From Dendrolimus kikuchii (lineage: Eukaryota > Arthropoda > Insecta > Lepidoptera > Lasiocampidae): a stretch of 64,000 nt of DNA. Below the pieces are notes generated by a model, which searched no databases, was not told where the DNA came from, and saw only the letters and a list, made by a program, of their open reading frames with translations. Where the stretch lies: contig CM034398.1 in NCBI GenBank assembly GCA_019925095.2, forward strand, positions 3,905,001 through 3,969,000, read 5' to 3'. This document shows positions 1 to 63,565 of the stretch, one piece after another. Position 1 is the stretch's first letter. Every line of letters starts with the position of its first letter. A program made the translations under genes and the position numbers.

Positions 1-1300
1 TTTAATTGAAAACATTACTAATAGTGTGCAGAACAACATATAATTGAAAATACAATACGTTTTCCTCATCCGACTCTTTAGTACAAATAGCTGCTTCGAA
101 TTTGATTGCCTTTGCAGTGAAAAGGATTAGGATGAATCATTCTTAGCATAACCTATACAACTCCATGTTAATACTATTGATTACCATAAAACTTCTACAT
201 AAATCTGAATACTATCTGATAAAATAGGTGTTATTTGATGTCTTTGTACTTTTTCAAATAAATATAAAACGGAAAAACTATCCTGTACGGAACCGCCCAG
301 AAATACAAAATCATTTACGATATTACTATTGTGCTCTAAGACTTGCTATTTTATCCATTTTTATCCAGAATTTAACATTGAAAGAGGTAAAGGTAGCGTC
401 TGATTTTATAAAGGGTCATTTTGTAGCGGTTTCATCATAAAAAGCATTATCTTAACACCATTATCTTAGCGGCGTTTTATCCAATGCATTAACTCACCTT
501 GTACAGTTAACCGTTGACAGCAAATAAAATCAATAACTGTGGTAATTAATGCAAACACTAAATCACACTAAAACTTACGACAATTTTGCAAATTATTAAA
601 ATAATATATCAAAAACGATGAACGAAATGCTTCCGGGCGGTCATCGAACTCACGAAATTAATTTATACATGGAAAGGAATCGAGTGATCGGCCATGAAAT
701 GATAGATGCGAATAGAAAATAAAAATAATAAAAAATGTCTATGGACGTACTCGGTATTTCTTTCTCATTTACTTTAAAACACAAGAAGTAAATATAAAAA
801 GGATAAATGTTGAAAATTTAATATAAAATTAAACAAATGCAATAATTATATTAAAACTTTGAGAAAGTGCTATAAAAGCTAGTATCCATGCGTATTAAAA
901 AAAATAATTTTAATGTGTTTGTTTAGCTATAGCAGTTGACACTGACAACTTGACAATAAAAAAAATACTGACAGTTTAAAATCCTAACTTTCAGAAAGTG
1001 TTGCGAAGCTAAATATTTTTGTCTTTGTCTTTTTCACGAGGCGAATGGTTTAAAAGAAAGAGAAAAGAAAAATTTGCTACTTCCTACTATTGTAAAACTG
1101 TAATGCTTAAAGTTAAAATTAAAACATATGCGAAACTGGAACAACAATATGCAAAATTTTCCAACAAAAATAAAATACCAAAATAAACAAATATATACTA
1201 CGCAAATTGATTCATTCGATGTATTAATTTTTCTAACTTACATGAGTCTTGTTTAATATGCTTGTAAGTAAATATCAAATTATATCAATTAAACAAAATT
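1..1300. other. AT-rich sequence upstream of the OXLD1-like gene
   Basis: No coding frame with protein-like composition or recognisable repeat was found. It should hold the promoter and first exon of the OXLD1-like gene. The only candidate coding start I can point to is the ATG at 1103. Confidence 0.4.
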
Positions 1301-1344
1301 CAATTTTATTTTAATATATTTACCTACATTTCCCTTTTTTACAG

Positions 1345-1470
1345 TTATCCAAAGCAATAAGGAACCGTGGTTTACTATTACAAAAACAATACAAGCAAAC
1401 AAGATGTTGTTCACAAGCACAAGTTACAGATGAAGAGAAGGAGAAAGAATTAGAGAGGATAGCTAGAGAG
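1345..1470 (+). CDS. OXLD1: OXLD1-like protein, internal coding exon (N-terminal part)
   Basis: Exon of 42 codons in phase 0, preceded by a pyrimidine-rich tract ending in ACAG (1341-1344) and followed by a GTAGGC donor (1471). It encodes a basic, hydroxylated start (LSKAIRNRGLLLQKQYKQ) like a mitochondrial targeting sequence, then an acidic Glu/Lys-rich stretch. It joins in frame to the conserved exon at 2736. There is no in-frame ATG between the upstream stop (1312-1314) and the acceptor, so the start codon must lie in an earlier exon. The ATG at 1103 followed by two codons and GT at 1112 would give MLK joined in phase 0, but that donor (GTTAAA) is weak. The mitochondrial location is inferred from the N-terminus only. 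Confidence 0.72.
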
Positions 1471-1931
1471 GTAGGCCAACCATTGTATACTAATTAGATC
1501 ACATTTAAGACAATACAGAATGATTTCCTTAACCCTTATTAAAGTGACGGAAGTGTAAAGAATGCCTTAATGGTAGTTTTAGATTAGCGTATTCATCAGC
1601 AAATCATTGAACTGCCCTATTATAAATCATAATACTTATCTGTAAGTTTCAGTGACCACTATGCAGTATACTTATCTGAGCCTCAAGTATCAAACCACTC
1701 GTTTGCTTGCTTATCTACACCACTGGAGCTTTTCATGCAGATTATGTAAACTTCAGATCCATGTCTATTAAAGGTACATTTATGTACTTGATTTCCTAAT
1801 CATCAGTATAATCTACTTTAAAGAAGGAAGAAACAGATACATAAATACATATATTTTTAACATTATATGTTAGTATGAATTTTGGGCAGGAATGTGTTAC
1901 TACACTACATCATGTAGTTAGTTGGTCTGAA

Positions 1932-2265
1932 AGAGAGTGTCGGGGTGAAGGTAAGGAAAAGAATGCTCCGCTGGTTCGGGCATGTGGAAAGAATGCATGA
2001 TGAAAGAATGACTAAACAGATATACAATGCAAAAGTGGATGGATGCAGAAGTCGTGGAAGGCCACGACACACATTCCATGATCAAATTGATAGTGTACTA
2101 GCAGAAGGTGATGTCAGGAGCCTTAAGAACAGACGAGCATGCATGACAAGAGTTATGAATGTCAAAGAAGCAAGTGAAGTGTGTAAGAATAAGCCTAAAT
2201 GGCGCTCTGTTGTTTGTGCCTACCCCGCAAGGGAACTGGCGTGAAGTTATGTAAGTATGTATCAT
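1932..2265 (+). mobile_element. LINE-T 3' end, 5'-truncated (ORF end plus TATG-type tail)
   Basis: It encodes the C-terminal end of a non-LTR reverse-transcriptase polyprotein (KRMLRWFGHVERMHDERMTK ... KASEVCKNKPKW... YPARELA). The stop codon is followed only by AGTTATGTAAGTATGTA. It lies in the OXLD1-like intron and is not a host gene. This family is called LINE-T here. Confidence 0.8.
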
Positions 2266-2489
2266 GTAGTTACTGTCAGCTGTTTGTAGTACACTACCAA
2301 ATAAGGCCTTCTCAATTTTTAGTGACTTATTCCACACTAATTCATAGTACCACACAAATAATATGCTATGATATTAGGTGAATGAACTGTTACTCTAAGT
2401 TTCTAACTGGTTTCTATTTGACTTGGATGTGTGAACAAATAATTAATAAATAGAATCTTTTACATTGTTTATTTTCTAATTTATTAGTG

Positions 2490-2605
2490 GCCAGCAACGT
2501 ATTAGCAATGCCCGTGGTGTTGCAAATGTCCATAGGCGACAATAACCATCTTCCATCAAGTGGGCCGTCCGCCTGTTTGCCTGCTTCAGGCAATAAAAAA
2601 AAATT
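2490..2605 (+). mobile_element. SINE-A 3' end
   Basis: GTTGCAAATGTCCATAGGCG through AAGTGGGCCGTCCGCCTG to a poly-A. SINE-A is the name used here for a ~315-bp poly-A-tailed repeat that begins CCGTGCAGGAACGGAGAAAG. Confidence 0.7.
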
Positions 2606-2735
2606 GTAGTAACACTAACTACCCAATTTGAGAAAACTCAGATTACAGTAGCTACCAAATAGTTAATGTCTAGCAATTAAACTAAGAAAACAAAACAAAA
2701 CTAAATACAATAACATTTCTTGAATTTGTTTTTAG

Positions 2736-2933
2736 GCTTCAATAGATGACCCTCCAACATCTTGCTGCATGTCAGGCTGCGCAAACTGTGTCTTCATAGT
2801 ATGGGCTGAAGCTTTGTCAGTAAAGATGCAAAATGCTGGTCCAGAGATAGCACAGAAGATTCTAGAAAAAGTTGATGACCCCTCAATGAGAGCTTATTTA
2901 GAAATGGAACTACGAATAAGATTAAAGAAATAA
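2736..2933 (+). CDS. OXLD1: OXLD1-like protein, terminal exon with the oxidoreductase-like domain
   Basis: Terminal exon of 65 codons plus TAA, entered through a TTTTTAG acceptor at 2731-2735. It starts with DPPTSCCMSGCANCVF, the Cys-rich signature of the oxidoreductase-like N-terminal family (Pfam PF09791; OXLD1 in animals): P-x-x-CC-x-x-x-GC-x-x-C. The rest is a short amphipathic helix ending in a Lys-rich tail, the usual small-protein architecture of this family. The biochemical function of the family is poorly known; the name reflects the motif and not a shown reaction. The gene is convergent with the guanylate cyclase downstream. Its 3' flank carries a hairpin MITE at 3031-3131. A truncated LINE (1932-2265) and a SINE-A end (2490-2602) sit in the preceding intron. 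Confidence 0.85.
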   Translation, partial: ASIDDPPTSCCMSGCANCVFIVWAEALSVKMQNAGPEIAQKILEKVDDPSMRAYLEMELRIRLKK

Positions 2934-3030
2934 TTTAGTAAAATGTATTAGCCTCTCACATAAAAATTTACTATACTTAAATTTGTATGTTAAATTTACT
3001 ATATAGATGTACAGTAAGAGTTTTACAGTC

Positions 3031-3131
3031 TTATTCATATTCAGTTGAGTAAGTTGTTCTTCTTTCTTTCTTAAGGCTTCTTTACAGATCTTAAAGAAGC
3101 CTACAAACTTACTCTAACTTAATATGAATAA
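3031..3131. repeat. Hairpin MITE just downstream of the OXLD1-like gene
   Basis: Arms TTATTCATATTcAGTTgAGT and its complement at 3112-3131, extended by GGCTTCTTTA/TAAAGAAGCC toward the centre; the left arm has a pyrimidine insertion. Probably within the 3' UTR or just after it. Confidence 0.6.
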
Positions 3132-3802
3132 CATAATTACTATATTACGTAGTTGTAAAACTCTTGAATGATGCTTGTAGTTATTAAGTAGTAATCATAT
3201 TATATAAGTAAATTCCTGATAAATAATTGTATATAAGATCTAGTCAAACTATTTGAGAAGATAATATACTTTTTTGATTTGGTAATACCGCCTTTTGTCT
3301 CTTGATTTATAATCGTTTTTAATTATAGGGTTCTATAGATTTTCTAAAGTTTCATGAGTTGATATGTATGAAATTTAGCAGGAAGGTGCATTTATTCTAT
3401 ATGACATTTCCAAGTCAAGGACTAGTAACTAAAACTTAGGCTGACTATTTCTTCTAACCTAGGGATGATTTCTTTAGTATATGTTGGCTTGTGAAGTACC
3501 ATTAAACAGGTCTTGAAAAATCATTAGAATTTCTCTTAGAATCTTTCATAATTATTAAGTCAGTAGATAATAACTTAGTACCAAAGTTATAGAGTGCCTT
3601 CTACAAATTTTTGAACTGTGGGGTGAGAAATTTCAGAGTGATTCAGCTTAAAAAATACCTTTGACGAAAAATAATTTGAAATGGTCCATTTTATACTTTT
3701 TGTCAGACTGGAGTTTTTCAAATACATTGTTTTGAAGGCTGTTTCTGTGCGTTGAAATCAATTTTAACATACCCATTGTTAGCTAACAATATAAAGATAG
3801 TG

Positions 3803-4735
3803 TAGCGGCGAGGGGTAGCTTAAATGATATTTCAGATGGCAGAGAGTAGTTTGGCGAATATTACCAACCAACTTATGCCCATCAAGCTATTCGACCGAGT
3901 TATCCCATGGGTTAACGAAGCTATATGCGGCTCGCCGACCTGCATCGCGATCTGGAGCTACCCTCCATCAAAGACTATATAACCACACTATCGCGCAGAT
4001 TCTTTGACCGTGCCCCCCATCACCCGAACCCTCTGGTGACGGAAACGGTCAACTACAAACCCATACCGAACGCTCCCATGAGAAATCGTCGCCGTCGCAA
4101 TGTACTCATTGACGAGCCCGATGAAATCACCCGTCTCCTCGCGATCATGAACCCACCCGAGGCTCAGAACATTAGCCTGGCATAACAGACGCAGACAAAA
4201 CAGACGCCGGAGAGCCCCCGGCTTGGATTCTCTTACACAAAGCCAAAGACCCACCAATCACACTCACTCACTACAGACACAAGACAAGATTAGCTTAGGC
4301 GTGTTGCTGGATAGTTTCTTCCGCCGCTTCTTCTCCTCCAGCTATAACACGTTGCGAAGCGGTAGTAATGATAGACTAGGATCGGCTCCGCCAGCGGAGA
4401 TGATAATTAGTCAAATAATCACTTCAGCCTGTTCGCTTAGCTCATTCAGCCTTTTACGGCTAAATCTCAATATAGAGTCAATCCCCCACAGCGGTCGAGC
4501 CGAGGTCGAACCTCACAGGAGGTGCCTCCTCGAGCACGCTGCTTCCGGGCTGAACGCTTCCGCTCCCACGGAGTCGGGAAGCCCCCAAAGTCCGGTATCG
4601 CTGAAACAGCCATCTGCGGCTATTCAGCTGGGTCCTGCTCCAAGAAATAAAATAAAAATGCGTTAGCCAGTAGTTCGTTGTCCGCTGCTACGACTGGGCG
4701 TATGCAACTCCCATAATAGAAAGACGAAATAATAC
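3803..4735 (+). mobile_element. Jockey-like LINE-J 3' end inside a probable LTR
   Basis: The inner LINE (about 3850-4660) encodes the reverse-transcriptase C-terminus (MRLADLHRDLELPSIKDYIT, FDRAPHHPNPLV) and a GC-richer 3' UTR ending in AAATAAAATAAAAAT. Outside it, TGTAGCGGCGAGG...CAGATGGCAGAGAGTA (left) and TAGCCAGTAGTTCG...GTATGCAACTCCC (right) match the two flanks of the copy at 13801-14700, so a second element hosts the LINE. Confidence 0.7.
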
Positions 4736-5044
4736 TAAAATCTTATTTTGATACAAAACTTTATTATAACAACAGTCAACAGCGATTTACATAACTTATG
4801 TCATCACTTATTTTTCTAAACAACAGTAACTTATAAATATAGGCAATAATTATATACTTAATACATAGTTTTCGTTTTGATTTAAGTAACATTGACACAT
4901 AAAATCCTATCCTCCATATACTTAAATAAGCACACACTCTCTTTGGGAGATTATGTAGAAAATGGAATATGTATTTTCTATAGGTATTTCAATTTTATTT
5001 ATAAAATTCTTCTGTTAGTGTGTACTTAAACAAATGTTGATGAC

Positions 5045-5151
5045 ATTTTTTGTGTGTTCGAGTGGGTCCCGGGATGGTTTAGATTCACAATTGGACCGAG
5101 TAGACGGGGCTGCAGTCGAGTTCTAGATTTATTTATTTTTTCAGAGTAGAA
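5045..5151 (+). mobile_element. H2 Helitron-like fragment interrupted by LINE-J
   Basis: GAGTGGGTCCCGGGATGGTT through TTTTTCAGAGTAGAACAA; the expected GTCTGCCGG...CTAG end is replaced by the LINE-J poly-T. Confidence 0.5.
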
Positions 5152-5172
5152 CAATTTTTTATTTTTTTTATT

Positions 5173-6050
5173 GGTCTTGACTTTATGTTGTTGATCCGAA
5201 GACCTTACAACTTTACCGGGGTTTTTGGGGCGAATGCCTTCGCGAAGCGAAGGCGCTCGAGCCCAGGGAGGCAACTTGCTCGAGGGAGCTCCCTAAGGAG
5301 TTTTACCTCAGCTGGACTGTTGCCGTGAGAGGGGGATGAATTTAATGATGCCCACCATAGGGCGACACAAAGCACTAATTGAGAACGGGCGACGGGTAAT
5401 ATAAAGCCCGAGGGGAAGGATCCCGGCGGGCCGGGATCGGCGGTGCGCGGCGGCCTACGCTATCTTACTGCCGTTTCGTAACGTGTTATGGCTGGGAGAG
5501 AAGAAACGGCGAAAGAAACTTCCCAGCAACACGCCTAGTCTATCCTGTGGGGGGGCTATGTCTCCTAACGTCCCTCTCAGGGACGTGGAGAGATCTTGAT
5601 TGGCGGCGCCTGAGACGCCGCCGTCTGTGTCTGTCCGTCCGTGCCTGCCAGCCTGCCGTCCTAACCGCGGGTGGGCTGATCCGGGCCAGCCGTTTTGTGA
5701 TAACGTCGACCCTGTCCGTGAGGACGTTACGCGGTCGTCGTACGAGAGCCTTTCGCCGAGGCTTATAATCGGACGCGGACACGACGAGCGGATTTCGATG
5801 ATGCGGCGCGAGATCGAAATACTTACGCGAGAGCGACGTAATGTAGTTTTTGATGGAGGGAAGCTCCAGATCGCGGTGGAGGTCGACGTTACGCATATAG
5901 AGGGGAGCACCGACGGCTCTGCGCATGAATTTATTCTGCACAATTTGCAGTTTATCTAATAGGGCAGGCTTGGCATGGCCGAATACCACACTCGCGTATG
6001 TCATGATCGGGCGGAGAGTAGAACGACGTCTGCCGGGTCCGGTAATCACT
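5173..6050 (-). mobile_element. Jockey-like LINE-J 3' end
   Basis: Its 179-codon ORF gives RPIMTYASVVFGHAKPALLD, LQIVQNKFMRRAVGAPLYMR and DLHRDLELPSIKNYI, the C-terminus of a Jockey-clade reverse transcriptase. The 3' UTR has a perfect stem GCCTTCGC/GCGAAGGC (about 5238-5256). Its poly-T side (5152-5172) joins a Helitron-like repeat that it interrupted. Confidence 0.8.
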
Positions 6051-6099
6051 TTATAAATATGATATTGGAAGGAATTCACGACAGAAAGTACTCTTCTAC

Positions 6100-7000
6100 A
6101 AGTTTTCCTTAAAGTGTCTTTACATTTTCAGAACAACTAATTAATTAAGTATATTGTATTTAGCATTGAAAATGTTTAAAATACTTTGTCATTTTAAACA
6201 TTGCTTCTGTAGTTCATTGTAGTATTGTAACGAAATTTAATTAATAATGTTTACTTCGATAATGAGATTTTAAAACAAGGAAACCCTTAGGTACCTTACA
6301 GAATAATAATTGAATTGTTCATTATAAGGACGGGTTCCCAAATTTTTTGGCACCTTGATGGCCCACGCGTCAAGACTACTAACAAATATACTTCTTTTAA
6401 ACGACTTGATTTTTCTTTATGTAAATTTAAATTAAAAGTTATTCAATCTTCAACATACACCGTCATAACTTTAATTATTTAATATTACTGGCAAAATTTC
6501 TTTGACGGTTTTAGTTACGTAATAGTAAACTATTCAATCATCACAACTCCAAATCCAATTATCAATTTTACACAATGTGAGGCATAAAGGCCTACTTTTA
6601 TAATATATTCTCTCTAAAAATAACTTCAGGCAATATGTAATAATATTCTTAGTAAAATTTATATTGATTTATTACTTACGTAGGTATATAGGAAAAATTG
6701 GGTCTAATTTCTCGTTCGCGAATAAACGTATTATCAATCAAATCGAGTAATCTCGCTAAGATTTGTAACATAAAATTTAAATAAGTAGACAACATTTCTT
6801 CCACTCCATATTAATATTATCCTATCTAATTTGGAAATCATTGACTGAGTACCTTTTAAACATTGAATGTTCAAACAATAATATTAAACGTTAATGATAA
6901 TTGTATTATTTACCTAACTGCTTTTACCAGCACCCCTTTGAGACTTAAAAGGTTTATACTTAACTTTAAGTAGCAAATAACTTCTTTTTATAAGTGAGCA
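6100..7000. other. AT-rich intergenic sequence
   Basis: No supported gene or repeat seen. Confidence 0.4.
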
Positions 7001-9790
7001 TCCATTTATCATGCACCAACTTCAGCATCAATGAGCATTACATTAAAATATCGTGCCTTTTTAAAGCGGGAGCTAAGAATAATATTACTTTATATTCGTT
7101 TGTTATTAACTGAATACGGCTTAACTGCTATATTACTATTCTATTTCCCTGCCTTTCCTCTAACTCGTATAGCATACCAGGATTCCATCTTATCCGTAAT
7201 TACCGTGTCCGGAGTAAAGGTGGAGGCGTTGCTATTAACCTCCGATTTCATATTCCCTACAAAATTATTAGCACATCTCCACAAAACGCAACTTCTGATT
7301 CCGGGGAGCATTTATTCATAGAAGTTGGAACTCGTTCATACCAAGATTCAACTTGGAGTATGTTATACCTCATCCCTTCGTATTAACCAGTTACTTATTT
7401 TCCTTTGAAACACTTTTCAAGAATATCTGTACTTCATTCACGCATACCATCATCATGGGCGACTTTAATACCTGCCTCCTGAAACGGGACCATCGGTCAT
7501 CTTCCTTCGAAACATTAGTTTGATCTCTAAATCTCAATATTCTTCCGCTGAATGCAACGCATCGCTTTCCTAACTCGACCCCTTCTCTTTTTGACTGGAT
7601 GATGGACTGGTCATCTTCTTACGTCTCTAAACATGGTCAGTGCTCGACGGACGCTTTTTCCTATCACGATTTTTGACTTGCAACGAAATTTTGGTGGTAT
7701 AAATCTGGACGCACTTCTTAAGGATGCTCGGGAATTCTACTGGACTGAGGTGGCTAAGGCAGCTACCGTTGATTAAAAGTTGCATGTGTTTAATACTACT
7801 TTACTGAGACTTTATGACTCACATGCACGTTTACGCCCTATAAAAATCAAACATCTGCCAGCTCCGTGGCTCACCGATGACATTAAATCACTGATGTACA
7901 AATAATGCAAGGCTAAAACCAAATTCAAAGTTAAACCTACAGAACTCAACCGAATGGTGCTCGTGATTTTTTGTAATCACTGAAATAGAGTGTGTAGGGA
8001 CGCTCAACGCCGCTACATACAGGAGTCAGTTGAAAGTAAAAGACAAGGTAAAATTTGGAAATTTCTACGATCCCTGGGAGTTGGTAAGCAAACAAATAGT
8101 GCAATACTCAAAGAACTCAACATTAACGGTTTAAATAGACATTTCCCAGCTACTTCTGACTTTGACGTTGTGACTAAGTCTAATATTTTAAATAATTTTT
8201 CCGCCCTGCCAACACACAATATCCTCGATTCTTATTAAGTCAATTTGGCGAAGTGATGTTAAGAGCGCTGTACAATCCATTACATCAAACGCTGTCGGTA
8301 GCGATGATATTAGTCGCAACATGATTCTGCCCATACTGGATGTCATCAATCCTATCCTTACCTATGTCCTCAATGCCTCTGTAGTTTCTGGTACCTTTTC
8401 AGTCACCTGGTAGGAAGCCCAGATTACTCCTCTTCCTAAAAAACCTAATCCTGTTTCTCTCAGTTCCGTCCCATATTTATTCTGTCATTCCTTTCTAAAG
8501 TCCTGAAACGCCTAATTCACCATCAGTTAAGTGTTTTCCTTAATCGCCATTCTCTCCTTTATCCCTATTAATCTGGTTTTCGTCCCGGCCACAGCACAAC
8601 TACTGCCCTCATGAAAATCACCTATGACATCCGTTACGGTATGGATAATGGTTTATTGACTGTGCTATCGTTACGACTTCAGTAGTGCTTTCAACAATGT
8701 TAACTTTGAAATATTACTCCGTATTCTAAGCTCTGTTAACATATCTCCTTCCGTAATCGTCTGGTTTCACAGTTACCTGTATGGCCGCCGGTAGCGGGTT
8801 CGCGCCGATGATAATTATTGGTTATGGTGTGAAATCACCGCTAGTGTTGTTCAGGGCGGCGTTCTTTCTCCCTTATTGTTCGCTGTTTTTATTAACTCCA
8901 TCTCTAATCAACTTACTTCAACCTATCACCTTTATGCAGACGATTTACAAATTTATACACAATTACCTGTCGCCACCTTGGATAAATCAGTTTCCACCAT
9001 AAACTTAGATTTTGAACGCTTTCTGAAGTGAGGCAAGTTATTTGGGCTTCATGTGAACACTGAAAAAACTCAAGTCATCGGCTTCGGTAGCCACGGATGC
9101 TTAATAAGGTCGACTGGAGTACCATACCTTTTTTTTTGACGGGAAAATCATTGCTTTTAGTGATAAGGTAATATATAGATAAGGCATTATATTTGACAGT
9201 GAGCTGTCTTGGCGACCTCATATCACCGAATTAAGTCGACGGCTATATCTCTCATCCAAACCCCTTGGAAGGTTGAGGAATTTCTTACCCACTATCACCA
9301 AAATTAAGCTAGCAGAGTCCATATTACTTCCTATTATAGATTATATAGGTTTCTATATATACATTTAACCCAAAAACAACTTAATAAACTTGAGCGCCTC
9401 CAAATTTTTTGCATAAGGTTCATATTTGGCCTACGCAAGTATGACCATGTCTCTGAATTCCAAAAAAAAAACTCAAGTGGTTGCCAATTCGATTTTGCCG
9501 GAATACTCATATTCTTTCTTTTCTCTATAGTATTTTATTTGTACCAATTATTCCTGATTACTTTAAAAAACGTTTTAAATTTATTTCGTGCTCTCATAAT
9601 TTATGCCCTTCTACTAAACTTAAACTGAACACCCCTGCGCATAACTCAACTTTCTACAACAATTATTTTACCGTCAAGGCTATACAGCTTTGGAACGCAC
9701 TGCCTGTTGCTATCAGACAAGCAAAATCGCTATCGATATTTAAAACTATGACCAAAAAATACTACCTGTTGTTGGAATATGATATTTAAA
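7000..9790 (+). mobile_element. Degenerate non-LTR retrotransposon with endonuclease and reverse transcriptase
   Basis: Broken frames show an AP-endonuclease piece (IIMGDFNTCLLKRDHRSSS near 7452), the linker (RDAQRRYIQESVESKRQGKI, 7996), RT pieces (GFRPGHSTTTALMKITYDIR near 8580; GVLSPLLFAVFINSI near 8850; YADDLQIY near 8935, the catalytic box) and the C-terminal TVKAIQLWNALPVAIRQAK (9680-9720). Many stops and frameshifts are present. The clade is Jockey/CR1-like by motif; I cannot settle it. Confidence 0.8.
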
Positions 9791-10279
9791 TTCATCTATA
9801 AACATTTATATATTTAATTTTTGTAGATATGTATTTCTATGGTATGTATCTATTTAATATATAAAATTTCTGCATATATATACATACTCTAGTGCGTGCC
9901 TCTTATTTAAAAAAGCAGGTGCTAATACAAGTTTCCTTGTAAGTACATTTTTATGTTAGTGCTATTTGCCCGCGGAAGATTTACTTTATTTTATGTCGCA
10001 AACTATGCCATCTCCCAGCATGAGAAGTATTTATGCCCATTTTCGGTATTATAACTATATTTAAACAAATTTACAGTAAAACCGATCCAATACTCCAGTA
10101 ATTTCTTAGTGAAAGCTTAACAGATAGACAGATCGAGTTGCTATAGCATTTTTTTTAGATGATGAATTTTTATATCTATAAACTTGAAAAATGATTGGTC
10201 TCCCAAATAAACTTTCATCCTCTATTTCAACCCATTCTAGTTTTATTTATCTATCTCCTCGTCTATCTATTTGAAAACT

Positions 10280-10405
10280 ACAAAAAATAATCAAAATGAC
10301 CGAAATGATCGCAATGACCGAAATGACCAAAATTACCGAAATGATCGAAATGGCCGAAATAACCGAAATGGCCGGAATAACCGAAATGACCAAATCGCAA
10401 AAAAA
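10280..10405 (+). repeat. 9-bp minisatellite
   Basis: About 13 imperfect units of CGAAATGAC. One frame reads as NDR/NGR/NNR tripeptide repeats, so an ORF here is an artefact of the repeat. Confidence 0.8.
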
Positions 10406-10699
10406 ACCTATTCTACTTTCTGGGATAACCTTTACATAAATCTATTGCAAAATATATCCCGTTGTCCTGGATGAAAAGTAGCCATTGTTCACCACTGGTA
10501 TTAAAATTACATATACATACCGAATTTCAGCCAAATCGGTCCAATAGTTTTTCGGAGAAAACGAAACAGTCCGACGGACAGACTGAATTACTTTCACATT
10601 TAAAGTATTAATAGGGATAACCTATATATATATTACTAAATGTAGTTCGTACTATATGTTACGTATACCACCATCGCTATTATCATCTCAATTCATTCC

Positions 10700-10815
10700 T
10701 GGGGATGTCTGGAAGAGATTGCTTTTTAGCGACAAGACCGCCCTTTGTACATAATTAGATATAATTTTAGACATTTGAGTTCATTTTTGAATTGGCATAT
10801 AATAAAGTGTTATCC
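10700..10815 (+). mobile_element. LINE 3' UTR fragment (family U)
   Basis: TGTCTGGAAGAGATTGCTTT with the small stem GCTTTTTAGC and the end AATAAAGTGTT. The same block is at 37255-37372. This is a common 3' end of lepidopteran LINEs. Confidence 0.55.
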
Positions 10816-11837
10816 AACTAACTATTAACTGATTAAAATTTCACTCTAGTTGTAAATGTAAATATCTCTAGATGTGTAATCGTTTCAATTAAAGAACTTG
10901 TGGAATAATATGGCTTCTAGATTTTTCGCAAATCTATTATATTTACATTGTAAACAAGTGATGATCGTTTTCTACTGATCAGCAGTAAGTAAAATACACT
11001 GGTAAATTATTTTTGGAATTTAAAAAATATGAGCATATAAAAAGGAACTCTTTAGAACGTTATCAACGTAATTTTGCATTATATAATAAAGCTAGTACCT
11101 ATAATTAGAATATAAACAAAGTGCATAAGTATAATATATGTAATTATTACTAACTTTATTAGATTTCTTCACACAGAGTATTTATTGTAACACATAAAGC
11201 ATATAATATAATATGTATTGTTTTCTGTCAATTATAACAGACTTTTAGTTTAATCCGAAACACACAATGCACAATTAGGGCTTATAAATAATTTAAGACA
11301 ATCTTGACTGATAGGTAATTTCAACCGTCCGTTTTGTGTATAGCTAAATTACTTAATTACGAACTTTAATTCACTTAATCTCTCAAATACTTTATAAGGT
11401 TCACATTTCAAAAATTCGATTATTTCTCTAAAATATTTTTCTTTCGCTTCTTATCAAATATATTTCACTATGTTATACTTTTAACCACCTAAATGTAGGT
11501 ACTTATATGTCTAATAAAGGTGACATTGTGTCACATTAGTAGTTTAACGAATTAGTTTAGTGTCAATTTCAGCAAAAGATAATTATAAACAAATATCATA
11601 TATCTTAATTTAATAAAACTAAAATAACGGTGTCATATATTACAGATCCAAAATTACTGCTCAAATAAAAACACTTAAAATAAAACTTCTAGCTAATAAT
11701 TATCTACTAATACTGTATAAATTGTATATATTAAATTCTTTGGCATCATAGATCTCCATTGGGGATTTTAGTTATTTATAGTCAAAGAAAGCATTATATT
11801 TAGCAGTCCTTTTGCTAAAAATTATAGACAATGTCTT
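10816..11837. other. AT-rich intergenic sequence / possible cyclase 3' UTR
   Basis: No coding signal. It may contain the 3' UTR and poly-A site of the cyclase, with AATAAA on the - strand at 11186-11181 and 11160-11155. Confidence 0.35.
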
Positions 11838-12077
11838 CTAAAGCCAAGTACCGTCTAAATCTGCACAGTACAACCTCTGCAAAGCAGCCAACTTCCTCGC
11901 TCTATTTTCAGCATCAACATTCAGATTATCCTCATTAAATTCGCATTCATACACGAATCTATAATCGACTGTATTCTCTATATTTTCATTAGATGGAATC
12001 TTCTCTAACAGACTAAATCTGTAAATTGGTTCTTCAAAATCGTTTTTTAGCCAAAAATGCAAGGGGGTTTCGAAAAG
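11838..12077 (-). other. Open frame downstream of the cyclase stop codons (3' UTR or lost tail)
   Basis: After TGA (12084-12086) and TAA (12078-12080) the cyclase frame stays open for 79 codons. It encodes an acidic, protein-like sequence (LHFWLKNDFEEPIYRFSL ... LQRLYCADLDGTWL). No convincing mini-intron removes both stops in frame. It could be 3' UTR, a tail lost by nonsense mutation, or chance. AATAAA signals on this strand lie at about 11186-11181 and 11160-11155. Confidence 0.3.
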
Positions 12078-12083
12078 TTAGCG

Positions 12084-63227
<51,144 letters not shown>

Positions 63228-63279
63228 CTGAAAAGCGGGTATAAATTTAGGCAATTTGTTAAATTACACTTTTGCTATA

Positions 63280-63565
63280 CTCCGTGCAGGAGCGGAAAAA
63301 AATACTAATTCCTGCAGCCGGACGGTCTGTCGTAAGAGGTGACAAAACCCACAGCCAGGTATTAGGCCATTTGCTCGACTATCTAGCCATCTGGCTACTA
63401 CCCCTGGTCTAGAATATGCCGCCATAACACCTTTGAGTTGTGTTTCGGCATTAGAGGCGAGGTTCCAGTTTCTTCTTCATGGCCGGCAGCACATTGGCAG
63501 CACCTCTGGTATTGTTAATGTCTATAGACGACGGTAACCACTTTCCATCACAGTTGGGCCGTCAA
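63280..63565 (+). mobile_element. SINE-A, diverged subtype, close to a cyclase exon
   Basis: CTCCGTGCAGGAGCGGAAAA to CCATCACAGTTGGGCCGTC; no poly-A. Its 5' end lies about 55 bp upstream (gene sense) of the 63227 exon acceptor. Confidence 0.7.

Noticed and set aside
228..440. 70-codon ORF upstream of the OXLD1-like gene.
   Set aside because: AT-rich composition, no family resemblance, no splice or codon-bias support.
1945..2244. 99-codon ORF with a good start, looking like a small gene.
   Set aside because: It is the end of a LINE polyprotein; at least twelve other truncated copies occur in the window with TATG tails.
5540..6079. 179-codon ORF as a host gene.
   Set aside because: It carries Jockey-type reverse-transcriptase C-terminal motifs and three related copies are present.
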